From Urinicoccus timonensis (GTDB lineage Bacteria; Bacillota; Clostridia; Tissierellales; Peptoniphilaceae), in the NCBI RefSeq assembly GCF_900232945.1, contig NZ_OCTU01000005.1, forward strand, positions 62,001 to 126,000: a stretch of 64,000 nt of DNA, written 5' to 3'. Below, piece after piece: positions 20,202-28,288 of the stretch (positions are counted from its first letter, which is position 1; every line of letters starts with the position of its first letter). Position numbers and translations under genes: made by a program. The notes under the pieces are model-generated. The model worked only from the letters and a program-made list of their open reading frames with translations. It had not been told where the DNA came from and did not search any database.

Positions 20202-21971
20202 ATGCTAGATCATTTAGGTAATTGGTCAAGAAGCCACTATTGTGGTGTCTTACGTGAAGAAAATATAGGTGAAAGTGTTTGTTTAATGGGCTGGGTCCAA
20301 AAGGAAAGAGACCTTGGCTCTCTGATTTTTGTTGACTTAAGAGACTTTTCTGGAATTGTTCAGCTTGTCTTTAACAATGATACGGATTCTGCACTTTATG
20401 AAAAGGCTCAAGGTTTACGGTCTGAATTTGTTATTGCCGTAAAGGGTAAGCCTAGAGAACGTTCAAATAAAAATCCTAATATTCCTACAGGAAATATTGA
20501 AGTTCTTGTAGATGAACTTAAAATTTTAAATACATCTGAGGTTCCACCTATTTATGTTAAAGATGGAGATAATGTCGATGAAACCATGCGTTTAAAATAT
20601 CGAACATTGGACCTTAGAAAATCTGAAATGCAAAGAAATCTGCGTTTAAGATCCAAAATCAGTCAACTTACTCGCAACTTTTTTAGCGATCATGATTTTG
20701 TTGAAATTGAAACTCCTATGCTGACAAAGCCTACTCCAGAAGGAGCTCGGGATTACTTGGTTCCAAGTCGGATCAATAAGGGCAAGTTTTATGCCTTGCC
20801 TCAATCTCCTCAAATTATGAAGCAACTTTTAATGGTTGGAGGGTTTGACCGTTATATTCAAATTACCAAGTGTTTTCGAGATGAAGATTTAAGGGCCAAT
20901 CGACAACCTGAATTTACCCAAATTGACATGGAAATGAGCTTTATGAGCCAAGAAGAAATTATGGCTTTAAATGAAGAATTTATTCAAATGCTCTATCGAG
21001 AAATAAAGGGAGTTGAGCTATCTCTTCCTTTTAAAAAACTCCCCTACGATGAAGCCATGAACCGTTTTGGATCCGATAAACCCGATTTACGATTTGCTAT
21101 GGAAATCCAAAACATCTCCGAACTTGTGAGAGATTCCTCTTTTAAAGTTTTTTCTCAAGCAACAACAGATGGAAAGTCTGTACGTTGCCTTTTAGCTAAG
21201 GAGTTGGCCAAGGACCTAAGTCGTAAAAAAATTGATAAATTGGAAGACTTCGTCAAAACTTATGGAGCCAAGGGTTTAGCTTGGATTAAGATCAACGAAG
21301 ATGGAATTCAGTCTCCCATTGCAAAGTTTTTAGACAAAGAATTAGATGCTATTATTGAAAATCTAAAAGCAGAAGTAGGGGACATCATTTTAATTGTTGC
21401 TGATGAAAACTCTACTGTATTAACTGCCCTGGGCGCCTTACGTCTTCATCTTGCCAAGGAATTTAACTTAATTGATGAAAGTCATGATGAAATTTTATGG
21501 ATTACTGACTTCCCTCAATTTGAATACAGCCAAGAAGAAAACCGCTATGTAGCCATGCACCATCCCTTTACCCATCCTATTGAAGAGGATATTCCAAAAT
21601 TAGAAGAGGACCCATCAGCAGTCCGAGCCAAGGCATATGACTTGGTCATTAACGGCGATGAAATAGGGGGAGGAAGTATTCGGATTAACAACAGTGACCT
21701 TCAAGAAAAAATGTTCAAGGCTCTTGGCTTTAGCAAGGAAGATGCGGAAGAAAAATTTGGTTTCTTTTTAGATGCCTTTAAATACGGAGCTCCTCCTCAT
21801 GGGGGAATTGCCTATGGCTTAGACCGTCTCACCATGATTTTTACAGGTGCAGACAACATTCGCGATGTCATTGCTTTTCCAAAAACCCAATCTGCCACTT
21901 GCCTCATGACAGGAGCGCCTGTTGAAGTTTCTGATAAACAACTGAATGAATTAAATATTGAGGTGAAATAA
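20202..21971 (+). CDS. aspS: aspartyl-tRNA synthetase
   Basis: A 589-residue class II synthetase of the bacterial AspRS type. It has an OB-fold anticodon domain (about 1-105, with GWVQKERDLGSLIFVDLRD), motif 1 with HDFVEIETPMLTKPTPEGARDY, the flipping-loop/motif 2 region ITKCFRDEDLRANRQPEFTQIDMEMSF, a GAD insertion (about 290-410) and motif 3 GGIAYGLDRL. Whether it also charges tRNA-Asn depends on gatCAB and asnS, which are not in view. ATG 20202 has GAGGAGG and its own consensus promoter. Confidence 0.97.
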   Translation: MLDHLGNWSRSHYCGVLREENIGESVCLMGWVQKERDLGSLIFVDLRDFSGIVQLVFNNDTDSALYEKAQGLRSEFVIAVKGKPRERSNKNPNIPTGNIEVLVDELKILNTSEVPPIYVKDGDNVDETMRLKYRTLDLRKSEMQRNLRLRSKISQLTRNFFSDHDFVEIETPMLTKPTPEGARDYLVPSRINKGKFYALPQSPQIMKQLLMVGGFDRYIQITKCFRDEDLRANRQPEFTQIDMEMSFMSQEEIMALNEEFIQMLYREIKGVELSLPFKKLPYDEAMNRFGSDKPDLRFAMEIQNISELVRDSSFKVFSQATTDGKSVRCLLAKELAKDLSRKKIDKLEDFVKTYGAKGLAWIKINEDGIQSPIAKFLDKELDAIIENLKAEVGDIILIVADENSTVLTALGALRLHLAKEFNLIDESHDEILWITDFPQFEYSQEENRYVAMHHPFTHPIEEDIPKLEEDPSAVRAKAYDLVINGDEIGGGSIRINNSDLQEKMFKALGFSKEDAEEKFGFFLDAFKYGAPPHGGIAYGLDRLTMIFTGADNIRDVIAFPKTQSATCLMTGAPVEVSDKQLNELNIEVK

Positions 21972-22391
21972 ATGGAACAAGTTGGTTATGTTACATCTGT
22001 TCAAGATGGTTTGGCTGATTTAGAAGTAAGACGTGTTGGAGCTTGTGGAGCCAGCTGTGAATCATGTCATGCTAGTTGTGAAGAAAAGGTAGAACATATT
22101 CAAATCATTAACAATTTAAATGCCAAGGTAGGGGATTATGTTCAATTGGAAGCTGACGCCAAGCGTGTCTTATCCTATATATTTTTAGTTTATGGGCTTC
22201 CTTTACTTGGATTGCTGGTAGGATCTTTGGTGGGAACCTATGTCTTCAAGGCCTTAAATGTACCATCATACGAGCTTTTTGGCTTTTTTATAGGTCTAGT
22301 TACTTTACTAGCAAGCTACCTATATATTTCAAGATTGGACCGAAAATCACAATTAAGCCATAGTCCAATTCAAATGGTGAAGATTCTGTAG
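21972..22391 (+). CDS. RseC/MucC-family membrane protein
   Basis: A 139-residue protein of the RseC (SoxR-reducing system) family. The N-terminal soluble part has a Cys cluster, CGASCESCHASC, with Cys25, 29, 32 and 36 (spacing CxxxCxxCxxxC), followed by two membrane helices (about 69-91 and 96-117). In other bacteria RseC relatives associate with Rnf/Rsx electron transport or sigma-E regulation; here no rnf gene is nearby, so the role is open. ATG 21972 follows GAGGTG at the end of aspS with no gap. Confidence 0.82.
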   Translation: MEQVGYVTSVQDGLADLEVRRVGACGASCESCHASCEEKVEHIQIINNLNAKVGDYVQLEADAKRVLSYIFLVYGLPLLGLLVGSLVGTYVFKALNVPSYELFGFFIGLVTLLASYLYISRLDRKSQLSHSPIQMVKIL

Positions 22392-22398
22392 GTAGTTT

Positions 22399-23229
22399 AT
22401 GGAAACGAATCATAAAAGATATACCACAATTTTCCTTGTCTTCTTGGTAGTGACATCCTGCTGTTTTTTGACCTATTCATACCTATTAAACGTGAGTCAA
22501 AAACATCTATCTAGTGACTATAAGGAATATAAGGAGCTTATAAAGGAGCAGGACCAAAAACTCGCCTCCTTGCAAGCAGACAATATAAAAATAAAAAAGA
22601 GCCAGGAAGCATTATCTCAAAACTTTCTGGCTCAACATGGTTTTCCTGTCACTGACCTAAATAGCATTTCTATTCAAAAAGAAATTGACTCTTTTAGGCA
22701 GAAACAGGAGGATATTCTTCAACAAGTACATATAATTTTAATGGACCAAGGCTTTAGAAAGGCCTTTTATGAAAATGACGACCTCCTTATTTTTTTAGGA
22801 AAATACTCAGATATATCTAGCCAAACAGAAAATAATAAACTTGCTCCTAACCTTTGGGAAAGTCTTAATGCCAGTCATATATTGAATCTAATCTTAGAGG
22901 ATCCGATCTATCATTCTTTTTACCAGAAAAATCCCACAGACAGTCCTGACTTGAAGGCAGGAATACTCCATCAGGTTTCTTTAGGCTATGACCTCTACAA
23001 GCTATCCGAAATTAACTTGAAAAATCTTGATGATAGCCGGGTAGCCTTTGATTTATATCTCGATGGAGTTAAGAGCCTACAAAAGAGGGGCTACAATGTT
23101 GTAGATTTTAACTTAAGTCAACTTCAAAGTTACCAAAAGCAATTTGAAGAACTCTATAGCCAATATTTACAATATGAAGGCGTATTGAACCAATTAGAGG
23201 AGTTAAAAAATAATGAAGAAGAAAAGTAG
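22399..23229 (+). CDS. unknown membrane-anchored coiled-coil protein
   Basis: A 276-residue protein I cannot place. Residues 1-30 hold a short basic tail and one membrane helix (TIFLVFLVVTSCCFLTYSYLL). A predicted coiled coil (about 38-70) and a helical, polar extracytoplasmic domain follow. No catalytic motif is visible. It starts seven bases after the rseC-like gene with a poor site (TAGGTAG), and overlaps the next gene by 17 bases. The next protein has the same plan (basic tail, single helix, coiled coil), so the two probably form a complex; that is inference. Confidence 0.7.
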   Translation: METNHKRYTTIFLVFLVVTSCCFLTYSYLLNVSQKHLSSDYKEYKELIKEQDQKLASLQADNIKIKKSQEALSQNFLAQHGFPVTDLNSISIQKEIDSFRQKQEDILQQVHIILMDQGFRKAFYENDDLLIFLGKYSDISSQTENNKLAPNLWESLNASHILNLILEDPIYHSFYQKNPTDSPDLKAGILHQVSLGYDLYKLSEINLKNLDDSRVAFDLYLDGVKSLQKRGYNVVDFNLSQLQSYQKQFEELYSQYLQYEGVLNQLEELKNNEEEK

Positions 23230-24289
23230 AGGAAAAGGGCTTCAGTTTATTCTTTTTTTAATCAGTCTTTTTATTCTGGCCTTTGGAGTCTACCTCTATC
23301 CTAAAGAGGGGAATTATGGCCAATTAAAGAAAGATGTAAAGGGACTAGAAAGAGAGTTGAACTACAAAAAGATTGAGACTACGTCTCTCACTGAAGAAAT
23401 TCATCAGGGGAAAGAGGCTATTGACCAATTAGTTAATCTAGAAAATAATTGGCAAAAAATTAAACTTCCTAATTTTGATTCTTCTCAACTCAAGTCCTAC
23501 CTATTTAAGACTTCTTTAGACCACTATCCAATCTTGGTTAGCCAGGTGGTTCAATCTAGCAAAAACTCACCCTTTTATGATCTTGGCGAAATGGATGGCC
23601 TATCTCAATCTCTTGCCATTTACCAAACTCTGGGAGCCCTAAAAAAAATAGACCTGGAAACGACTCTTTCTGCCAATAGTGCAATTTTGAGAAGAGTGGG
23701 GGGAATCGAATATTTTTGCAATAGCAATAATTCTGGGTCTTGGTATGCCATAATGCGTGGTCACTATAATAAGAATCCTCAGCTGGACCAAGTCCTAGAG
23801 TCTGTAGCTAGTCAAATGGAAATAACCACTGCCCTAAAGGAATATATAGATGATATTCTTTCGATTGAAGGACCCATTAACACCCCTGACTTAGAGGTGA
23901 AAAAGAGTGTCTGGTTAAAAGATGAAAAGGGACAGATGCATAGTGATACTAAACAGGCCATGAATGACATTAGTTTAAAGGGAAGTTTTTTATGGGATAC
24001 TTATAGTTATGGACTAGACCAATTGTCCATTGTGGCTAAGGCCTTTTCTACAGATAGCTCTAAGGGGATGTTTAAAGCTTATCTAGAGAATTCCAAAGTC
24101 TATTTTATCACTTGCCAAATGGGAGATAAAACTGCGTTTTCATATTTTACACCATCTGGAGTTTTAATGAGTGTCATTGATGGAGAAAGTTCTGAAAACT
24201 ATTATTTAAGAGATATATCCAATACAGAAAACCACTGGGCTCAAGTGGCAAGTTTGGGTTATCAATTGATAAAAAACGATAAAAAATAG
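23213..24289 (+). CDS. unknown membrane-anchored protein, partner of the preceding gene
   Basis: A 358-residue protein with a basic start (MKKKSRGKG), a single membrane helix (about 11-29), a coiled-coil stretch (about 36-70) and a larger extracytoplasmic domain of about 280 residues with no motif I recognise. The C-terminal third is beta-rich (KVYFITCQMGDKTAFSYFTPSG). ATG 23213 follows GAGGAG within the upstream gene. A perfect hairpin terminator begins inside its last codons. Plan and spacing recall paired PilN/PilO-type scaffold proteins, but I see no pilus genes and do not claim the relation. Confidence 0.7.
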   Translation: MKKKSRGKGLQFILFLISLFILAFGVYLYPKEGNYGQLKKDVKGLERELNYKKIETTSLTEEIHQGKEAIDQLVNLENNWQKIKLPNFDSSQLKSYLFKTSLDHYPILVSQVVQSSKNSPFYDLGEMDGLSQSLAIYQTLGALKKIDLETTLSANSAILRRVGGIEYFCNSNNSGSWYAIMRGHYNKNPQLDQVLESVASQMEITTALKEYIDDILSIEGPINTPDLEVKKSVWLKDEKGQMHSDTKQAMNDISLKGSFLWDTYSYGLDQLSIVAKAFSTDSSKGMFKAYLENSKVYFITCQMGDKTAFSYFTPSGVLMSVIDGESSENYYLRDISNTENHWAQVASLGYQLIKNDKK

Positions 24290-24324
24290 AAAGTCGATAG
24301 GAAACTATCGACTTTCTATTTTTT
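24281..24324. terminator. bidirectional terminator, 20-bp perfect stem with GAAA loop
   Basis: Positions 24281-24300 are the exact reverse complement of 24305-24324, with the stable tetraloop GAAA between. The outer arms are A6 and T6, so it works in both directions. It separates the plus-strand aspS group from the convergent minus-strand exporter genes. Confidence 0.92.
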
Positions 24325-24379
24325 ATGAAGTGGGATAAAATCACTTCTTCTCTATACTTCCACAAAACTAGTCATTGCT

Positions 24380-24832
24380 TTATAGGCCATTGTCCTGCTT
24401 TCTGATTCGTACCCTTCTTAAGCTTTTTGAAAAAATTGACGAAGCAACAATTCCTACAGATAGGGCAGCAGCAGTAAAAAAAGTTTTTGCCCCTATCTCT
24501 ATAAAGGAATTATAATTTTGCTCAATAAGCTGGTTCATAGAATAATACATTCCTGCTCCTGGTACCAAGGGAATCAAGCCTGGAAGAATAAAAAGAGTCG
24601 CTGGATTTTTCAACTTTCTAGAAAAAATCTCTCCTAAAATTCCAATGATGAAAGCAGCTAAAAAAGCTGAAAGCATGTAATTATAAGCTCGAACTTGCAA
24701 AAATTCATAGACAACCCAGCTAATCCCACCAACGATACAGGCGGGTACAATTGATCTTCTGGGTGCATTAAAAAGTAAGGCAAAACCCAAGCTAGCTACA
24801 AAAGAGTAGAAAAAAGCCCTGAAATAAATCAT
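24380..24832 (-). CDS. ThrE/YjjB-type exporter, small subunit
   Basis: A 150-residue membrane protein with four hydrophobic segments (including VASLGFALLFNAPRRSIVPACIVGGI and LFILPGLIPLVPGAGMYY), matching the C-terminal half of threonine/serine exporter ThrE (DUF3815). The PGLIPLVPGAGMYY stretch is the family signature. It follows the larger half-gene by nine bases on the same strand, the split arrangement also seen in E. coli YjjP/YjjB. Cargo could be an amino acid or a dicarboxylate. ATG 24832 follows AGGAGG. Confidence 0.85.
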   Translation of the reverse strand: MIYFRAFFYSFVASLGFALLFNAPRRSIVPACIVGGISWVVYEFLQVRAYNYMLSAFLAAFIIGILGEIFSRKLKNPATLFILPGLIPLVPGAGMYYSMNQLIEQNYNSFIEIGAKTFFTAAALSVGIVASSIFSKSLRRVRIRKQDNGL

Positions 24833-24841
24833 AAAATCCTC

Positions 24842-25615
24842 CTATTTCAAATGGAAGCTTAAAACAATACCAACGCCTATAGCAATAGCTAGGGCAATGA
24901 AAATAGCCTTAACTAGACCTATCAACCCTGATAAAAAATCATCTGACATAATGTCTCGTATGGCATTGGTGATGGCAACTCCTGGCACAAAAAGCATAAT
25001 AGAGCCAATAATGATGTGGTCAATATTATGCCCTAGTCCCAAAACAATACAAATCATGGCAAAAAAAGAAGAAAAGAAGGCTCCTAGAAAGCTTTCTATA
25101 AAAAATGTTAGGTCGTACTTGGAGAGAATGAAAACACCACCATAACTGAAAACTCCTACAAAGAAAGTACAGATAGCATCCATAAAATCAGCGCCAAATA
25201 AAAGGGAAAAGAAAGATGCTGCTAGGCCAGCGGCCAAGAGTTTAAAGGGAAAACTATACTCATCCTTATCCTCTATATCTCTTAATTCCTGAATAGCTAC
25301 TTGAATATATTGAGGATTTTTAACAAACCTCCGGCTAAAAGTATTTAGGAGGTCAATCTTTTCTAAATTTAAATTTCCTACGCTAGCATTCTTATACATG
25401 GTAATGACTTCATTATTATATTCTAAAGAAATAAATAAGCCATTACTTAAGCCAAATACATCAATGGCAGTTAAATTCTCATAGCTTTCACAGATTCTAG
25501 ATATGGTATCTTCCGTTCGATAAATTTCTGCACCATATTTAACTAAGAGCTGGCCTAAATATAGGGCCATAGCCATAACCTTTTGGGCATATGCCTTATC
25601 CTTACAATAATTCAT
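24842..25615 (-). CDS. ThrE/YjjP-type exporter, large subunit
   Basis: This corresponds to the N-terminal half of ThrE (DUF1212). A soluble start ([26 protein letters not shown] is the family opening) is followed by about five membrane helices, including [22 protein letters not shown], where PGxxxTNAxRDxxxxD is conserved. I place the start at ATG 25615 (257 residues); a TTG at 25627 is possible. It overlaps the GIY-YIG gene by 14 bases. Together with the smaller neighbour it should form one exporter. Confidence 0.85.
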   Translation of the reverse strand: MNYCKDKAYAQKVMAMALYLGQLLVKYGAEIYRTEDTISRICESYENLTAIDVFGLSNGLFISLEYNNEVITMYKNASVGNLNLEKIDLLNTFSRRFVKNPQYIQVAIQELRDIEDKDEYSFPFKLLAAGLAASFFSLLFGADFMDAICTFFVGVFSYGGVFILSKYDLTFFIESFLGAFFSSFFAMICIVLGLGHNIDHIIIGSIMLFVPGVAITNAIRDIMSDDFLSGLIGLVKAIFIALAIAIGVGIVLSFHLK

Positions 25616-25868
25616 TGACTTTTTCAATCTTTGATTCCACCAGTTCTAATTTTTTATCCCTGGGTAATTTCTTAATTGCCGCTTCTCTTGAAAGGGCCAG
25701 AGATTTATTTTTACATTCTTCCCAATATACAAGAGCTACCGGTCCACGTCCCCTGGTATACTTAGCTCCTTTTCCGGCATTATGGGCTTGGATTCTCTTT
25801 TTAAGGTCCTTGGTATAGCCAGTGTACAGGGTTTTATCTCGACACTGGACAATATAGACATAGTCCAT
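25602..25868 (-). CDS. GIY-YIG domain protein, YhbQ/UPF0213-like
   Basis: An 88-residue single-domain GIY-YIG protein. It opens [30 protein letters not shown], where VYIV and YTGYT correspond to the GIY and YIG strands and Arg26 to the catalytic arginine. [16 protein letters not shown] and the later [12 protein letters not shown] helix complete the fold. Stand-alone members are thought to be nucleases acting on DNA ends or branched DNA; the function is poorly defined. Its ATG shares a base with the recX stop, so it is coupled to a recombination regulator. Confidence 0.85.
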   Translation of the reverse strand: MDYVYIVQCRDKTLYTGYTKDLKKRIQAHNAGKGAKYTRGRGPVALVYWEECKNKSLALSREAAIKKLPRDKKLELVESKIEKVNELL

Positions 25869-26461
25869 TAGAATAGCTCCTTTGAAATAGCAGGGTAGGG
25901 ATAGCCCTTGTTTTGCAAATAGCGGTTTATTTTTTGTTTTTCTTTTAAAGAGAAGGGCCCTGGACCATATTTCTTTTCAATTAACTCTTTAACCATTTTC
26001 TCCAAATCTTCGTGAGGAAGATTGGCTAAATGCGTATCGATTATTCCAGGGTCCAGAAATTTATTCATTAATTTGAACTTAATTTTTCGGGGTCCATTTT
26101 TTTGTAAATAGAACTGGTCATGAATATAATCCTTAATATAATCTTCATCATTAATTAATTGATAATCATTTAGGTATTCAATAACCCTATCTAAACAAGC
26201 TTGGTTGAAGCCCTTTTCCTTTAAGAAATATTTAATTTCACCACTAGTCCGTCTTCGCCTTAAATAGCCCAAACTCAAGTCTCTTGCTTCATAGAATTGA
26301 TTTTCTTCTTCTAGTTGGGCCCAAGAATCTTCTGAAATCTCACATCCCTTGTAAAGGCCACTATGTATAAAGGTTTCTTCATTTAAGTAGAGAAGTTCTT
26401 GATCTTTTGTGGTAATTTTATAATTTCCTTTGAGAAATGAAATTGATTCTATTATTTTCAT
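25868..26461 (-). CDS. recX: regulatory protein RecX
   Basis: A 197-residue RecX-family protein made of three-helix repeats, with the signatures [34 protein letters not shown] and [12 protein letters not shown]. RecX modulates RecA filaments. I chose ATG 26461 because AGGAGG lies four bases upstream; the frame stays open a further 22 codons but that stretch lacks a site and contains the promoter. It heads a minus-strand group with the GIY-YIG gene and the split exporter, and is about 29 kb from recA. Confidence 0.88.
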   Translation of the reverse strand: MKIIESISFLKGNYKITTKDQELLYLNEETFIHSGLYKGCEISEDSWAQLEEENQFYEARDLSLGYLRRRRTSGEIKYFLKEKGFNQACLDRVIEYLNDYQLINDEDYIKDYIHDQFYLQKNGPRKIKFKLMNKFLDPGIIDTHLANLPHEDLEKMVKELIEKKYGPGPFSLKEKQKINRYLQNKGYPYPAISKELF

Positions 26462-26477
26462 ACTTCCTCCTATTTGA

Positions 26478-26506
26478 ATTGTATCAGAAATAGACATTAG
26501 ACTCAA
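26478..26506 (-). promoter_or_regulatory. promoter for the recX group
   Basis: On the minus strand TTGAGT (26506-26501), a 17-base spacer and TACAAT (26483-26478) precede the recX start by 16 bases. No LexA-like GAAC motif overlaps it. Confidence 0.75.
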
Positions 26507-26539
26507 TAATTTATAAGAGGGGGCCAAGGGCTGTTTTTA

Positions 26540-26568
26540 TTGAAAATTAGCTGTTAATATGATAGTAT
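26540..26568 (+). promoter_or_regulatory. possible promoter for the FHA-SEDS-PBP group
   Basis: TTGAAA (26540-26545) with a 17-base spacer to TAGTAT (26563-26568). The -10 is poor; a shifted TATAAA at 26566-26571 would need a 20-base spacer. The region is divergent from the recX promoter and is the only place a promoter for this long operon could sit. Confidence 0.45.
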
Positions 26569-26595
26569 AAATGCAGTAAATTTATGAGGTGCAAT

Positions 26596-27024
26596 ATGTT
26601 TATAATAATTTCTCAAGGCGTAAAATACATTGCCACTTTAATTATCTATCTTTTTATATTTAGTATTATCCGTATGATTTATTTAGACATTAAATCTATG
26701 AGTAAAATGACTATGATGAAGGATGGAGCCTACTTAAAAGTTGTCAATCGCCTAGATACATTGAATTTTAAGATGCAAGAATACTATACTTTAAAGGGAA
26801 CCATCACCATTGGCCGGTCATCTAGAAATGATATTGTCATCAAGGACAATTTTGTTTCAAAAAAACATCTTCAAATTACGGATCAAAATGGAACTTACTT
26901 TATTGAAGACTTAAACAGCGCCAATGGAACCTATTTAAATGGGGAGCTCATTCATGACATCATTGAATTACGAAATGGTGATCGGATTGGGATTGGTTTT
27001 ATCCAATTTTTATTTGTAGAATAG
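26596..27024 (+). CDS. membrane-anchored FHA-domain protein
   Basis: A 142-residue protein with one N-terminal membrane helix (about 5-24) and a cytoplasmic FHA domain (about 60-140). The phosphothreonine-binding landmarks are intact: TIGRSSRNDIVI, SKKHLQI and DLNSANGTYLNG. I start at ATG 26596, which has GAGGTG seven bases upstream, not at the ATG (26584) that overlaps this site. FHA domains read Ser/Thr-kinase phosphorylation. Placed just before a SEDS polymerase and its PBP, it probably tunes wall synthesis in response to a PASTA kinase encoded elsewhere, as described for Actinobacteria; that is inference. Confidence 0.88.
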   Translation: MFIIISQGVKYIATLIIYLFIFSIIRMIYLDIKSMSKMTMMKDGAYLKVVNRLDTLNFKMQEYYTLKGTITIGRSSRNDIVIKDNFVSKKHLQITDQNGTYFIEDLNSANGTYLNGELIHDIIELRNGDRIGIGFIQFLFVE

Positions 27025-27037
27025 GAGATTTGTCAAT

Positions 27038-28288
27038 ATGTTTACTAGCTTAGCAAAAAGTAGACGGCCAAGAGACCTTTTATTGGTTTTTCAAATTCTC
27101 TGCATCATTCTACTTTTCTTTTTTTACCGCACAAATTCTAACTTTGACCCGGCCATTACCTATAAGGCTATAGGTCTTATTGCCATTATTTATGTTTCTA
27201 ACTTTATTTTAGGGAAGATTTCCAGTGGAGATAACTACATTTTTTTAATTGTCTCAATGCTATTAACCATTGGTATCGTTATGGAATTTCGTATTAATCC
27301 CAGCTATGGTATTTTGCAAATGGTTTGGTCCATTGCAGGTATCTTGCTTTTTTATGCAAGCTATTTTTTTATAAAGTATTTCCCAAAGCTGGACAAGTTT
27401 GGAAATTTATACGTCTTATTGGCTGCAGTTCTTACCTTAACCACCTTAATTTTTGGAACTACCCGACACGGGGCTAGAAACTGGCTTCAAATATCTTCAA
27501 ATATTTATGTCCAACCTTCAGAATTGTCAAAAATTTTAATCATGTTTATCTTAGCCAGCTTTTATGCAAACTACAACAAGTATAAGGATTTAAAGTATGC
27601 TTCCTTTATCATTATGGGCATTATCTATTTCTTTATATTATGTATGTTTATTCAAAAAGACTTAGGGACAGCAGTTTTGTTTCTGGCTATGTATTTAGCT
27701 ATTCAGTTTGTCTATGAAAAAAATCGTAAAATGATAATTCTTAACCTTGTTCTTATTTTTATCGGAGCTCTTTTAGGTTTTAAATTATTTACCCACGTTC
27801 AAACACGGGTTCATATTTGGTTGGATCCCTGGAGTGATGCCTACAATACAGGCCGACAAATTGTCCAATCTTTCTTTGCTATTGCAGAAGGGGGATTTTT
27901 TGGAAGCGGTATTGGTATGGGGTATCCAAATTTAATTCCATTCAGTTATAGTGATTTTATATTTCCTTTAATTTGTGAAGAAATGGGTACTGCCATGGGA
28001 ATCGCTATTATTATGCTCTATATGATTTTAGTCTATAGGGGGATTAAGATTGCCTTAGACCAGGAATATACTTTTTATCGAATCTTAGCCCTATGTGTCA
28101 GTGTCTTGTTTTGCTGCCAGGCCTTTGTTCATATTGGTGGCGTTACCAAGCTTATTCCTTTGACTGGATTGACCTTGCCTTTTATTAGTTATGGAGGAAG
28201 TTCCATGTTATCAAGTTTTATCTGTCTAGGTATTCTTCAAGTAACTAGTGAAGACCTATCCTTTAAATATGAGGGGAGGGAACAGTAA
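27038..28288 (+). CDS. FtsW/RodA/SpoVE-family peptidoglycan glycosyltransferase
   Basis: A 416-residue polytopic protein with about ten membrane helices. SEDS landmarks: ARNWLQISSNIYVQPSELSKILIM, QKDLGTAVLFLAMYLAI, DPWSDAYNTGRQIVQSFFAIAEGGFFGSGIGMG, and TGLTLPFISYGGSSML. SEDS proteins polymerise lipid II together with a class B PBP, which is encoded immediately downstream with a TAATG overlap. Sequence alone does not decide between division and elongation. Start ATG 27038 follows AGGAGA. Confidence 0.93.
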   Translation: MFTSLAKSRRPRDLLLVFQILCIILLFFFYRTNSNFDPAITYKAIGLIAIIYVSNFILGKISSGDNYIFLIVSMLLTIGIVMEFRINPSYGILQMVWSIAGILLFYASYFFIKYFPKLDKFGNLYVLLAAVLTLTTLIFGTTRHGARNWLQISSNIYVQPSELSKILIMFILASFYANYNKYKDLKYASFIIMGIIYFFILCMFIQKDLGTAVLFLAMYLAIQFVYEKNRKMIILNLVLIFIGALLGFKLFTHVQTRVHIWLDPWSDAYNTGRQIVQSFFAIAEGGFFGSGIGMGYPNLIPFSYSDFIFPLICEEMGTAMGIAIIMLYMILVYRGIKIALDQEYTFYRILALCVSVLFCCQAFVHIGGVTKLIPLTGLTLPFISYGGSSMLSSFICLGILQVTSEDLSFKYEGREQ

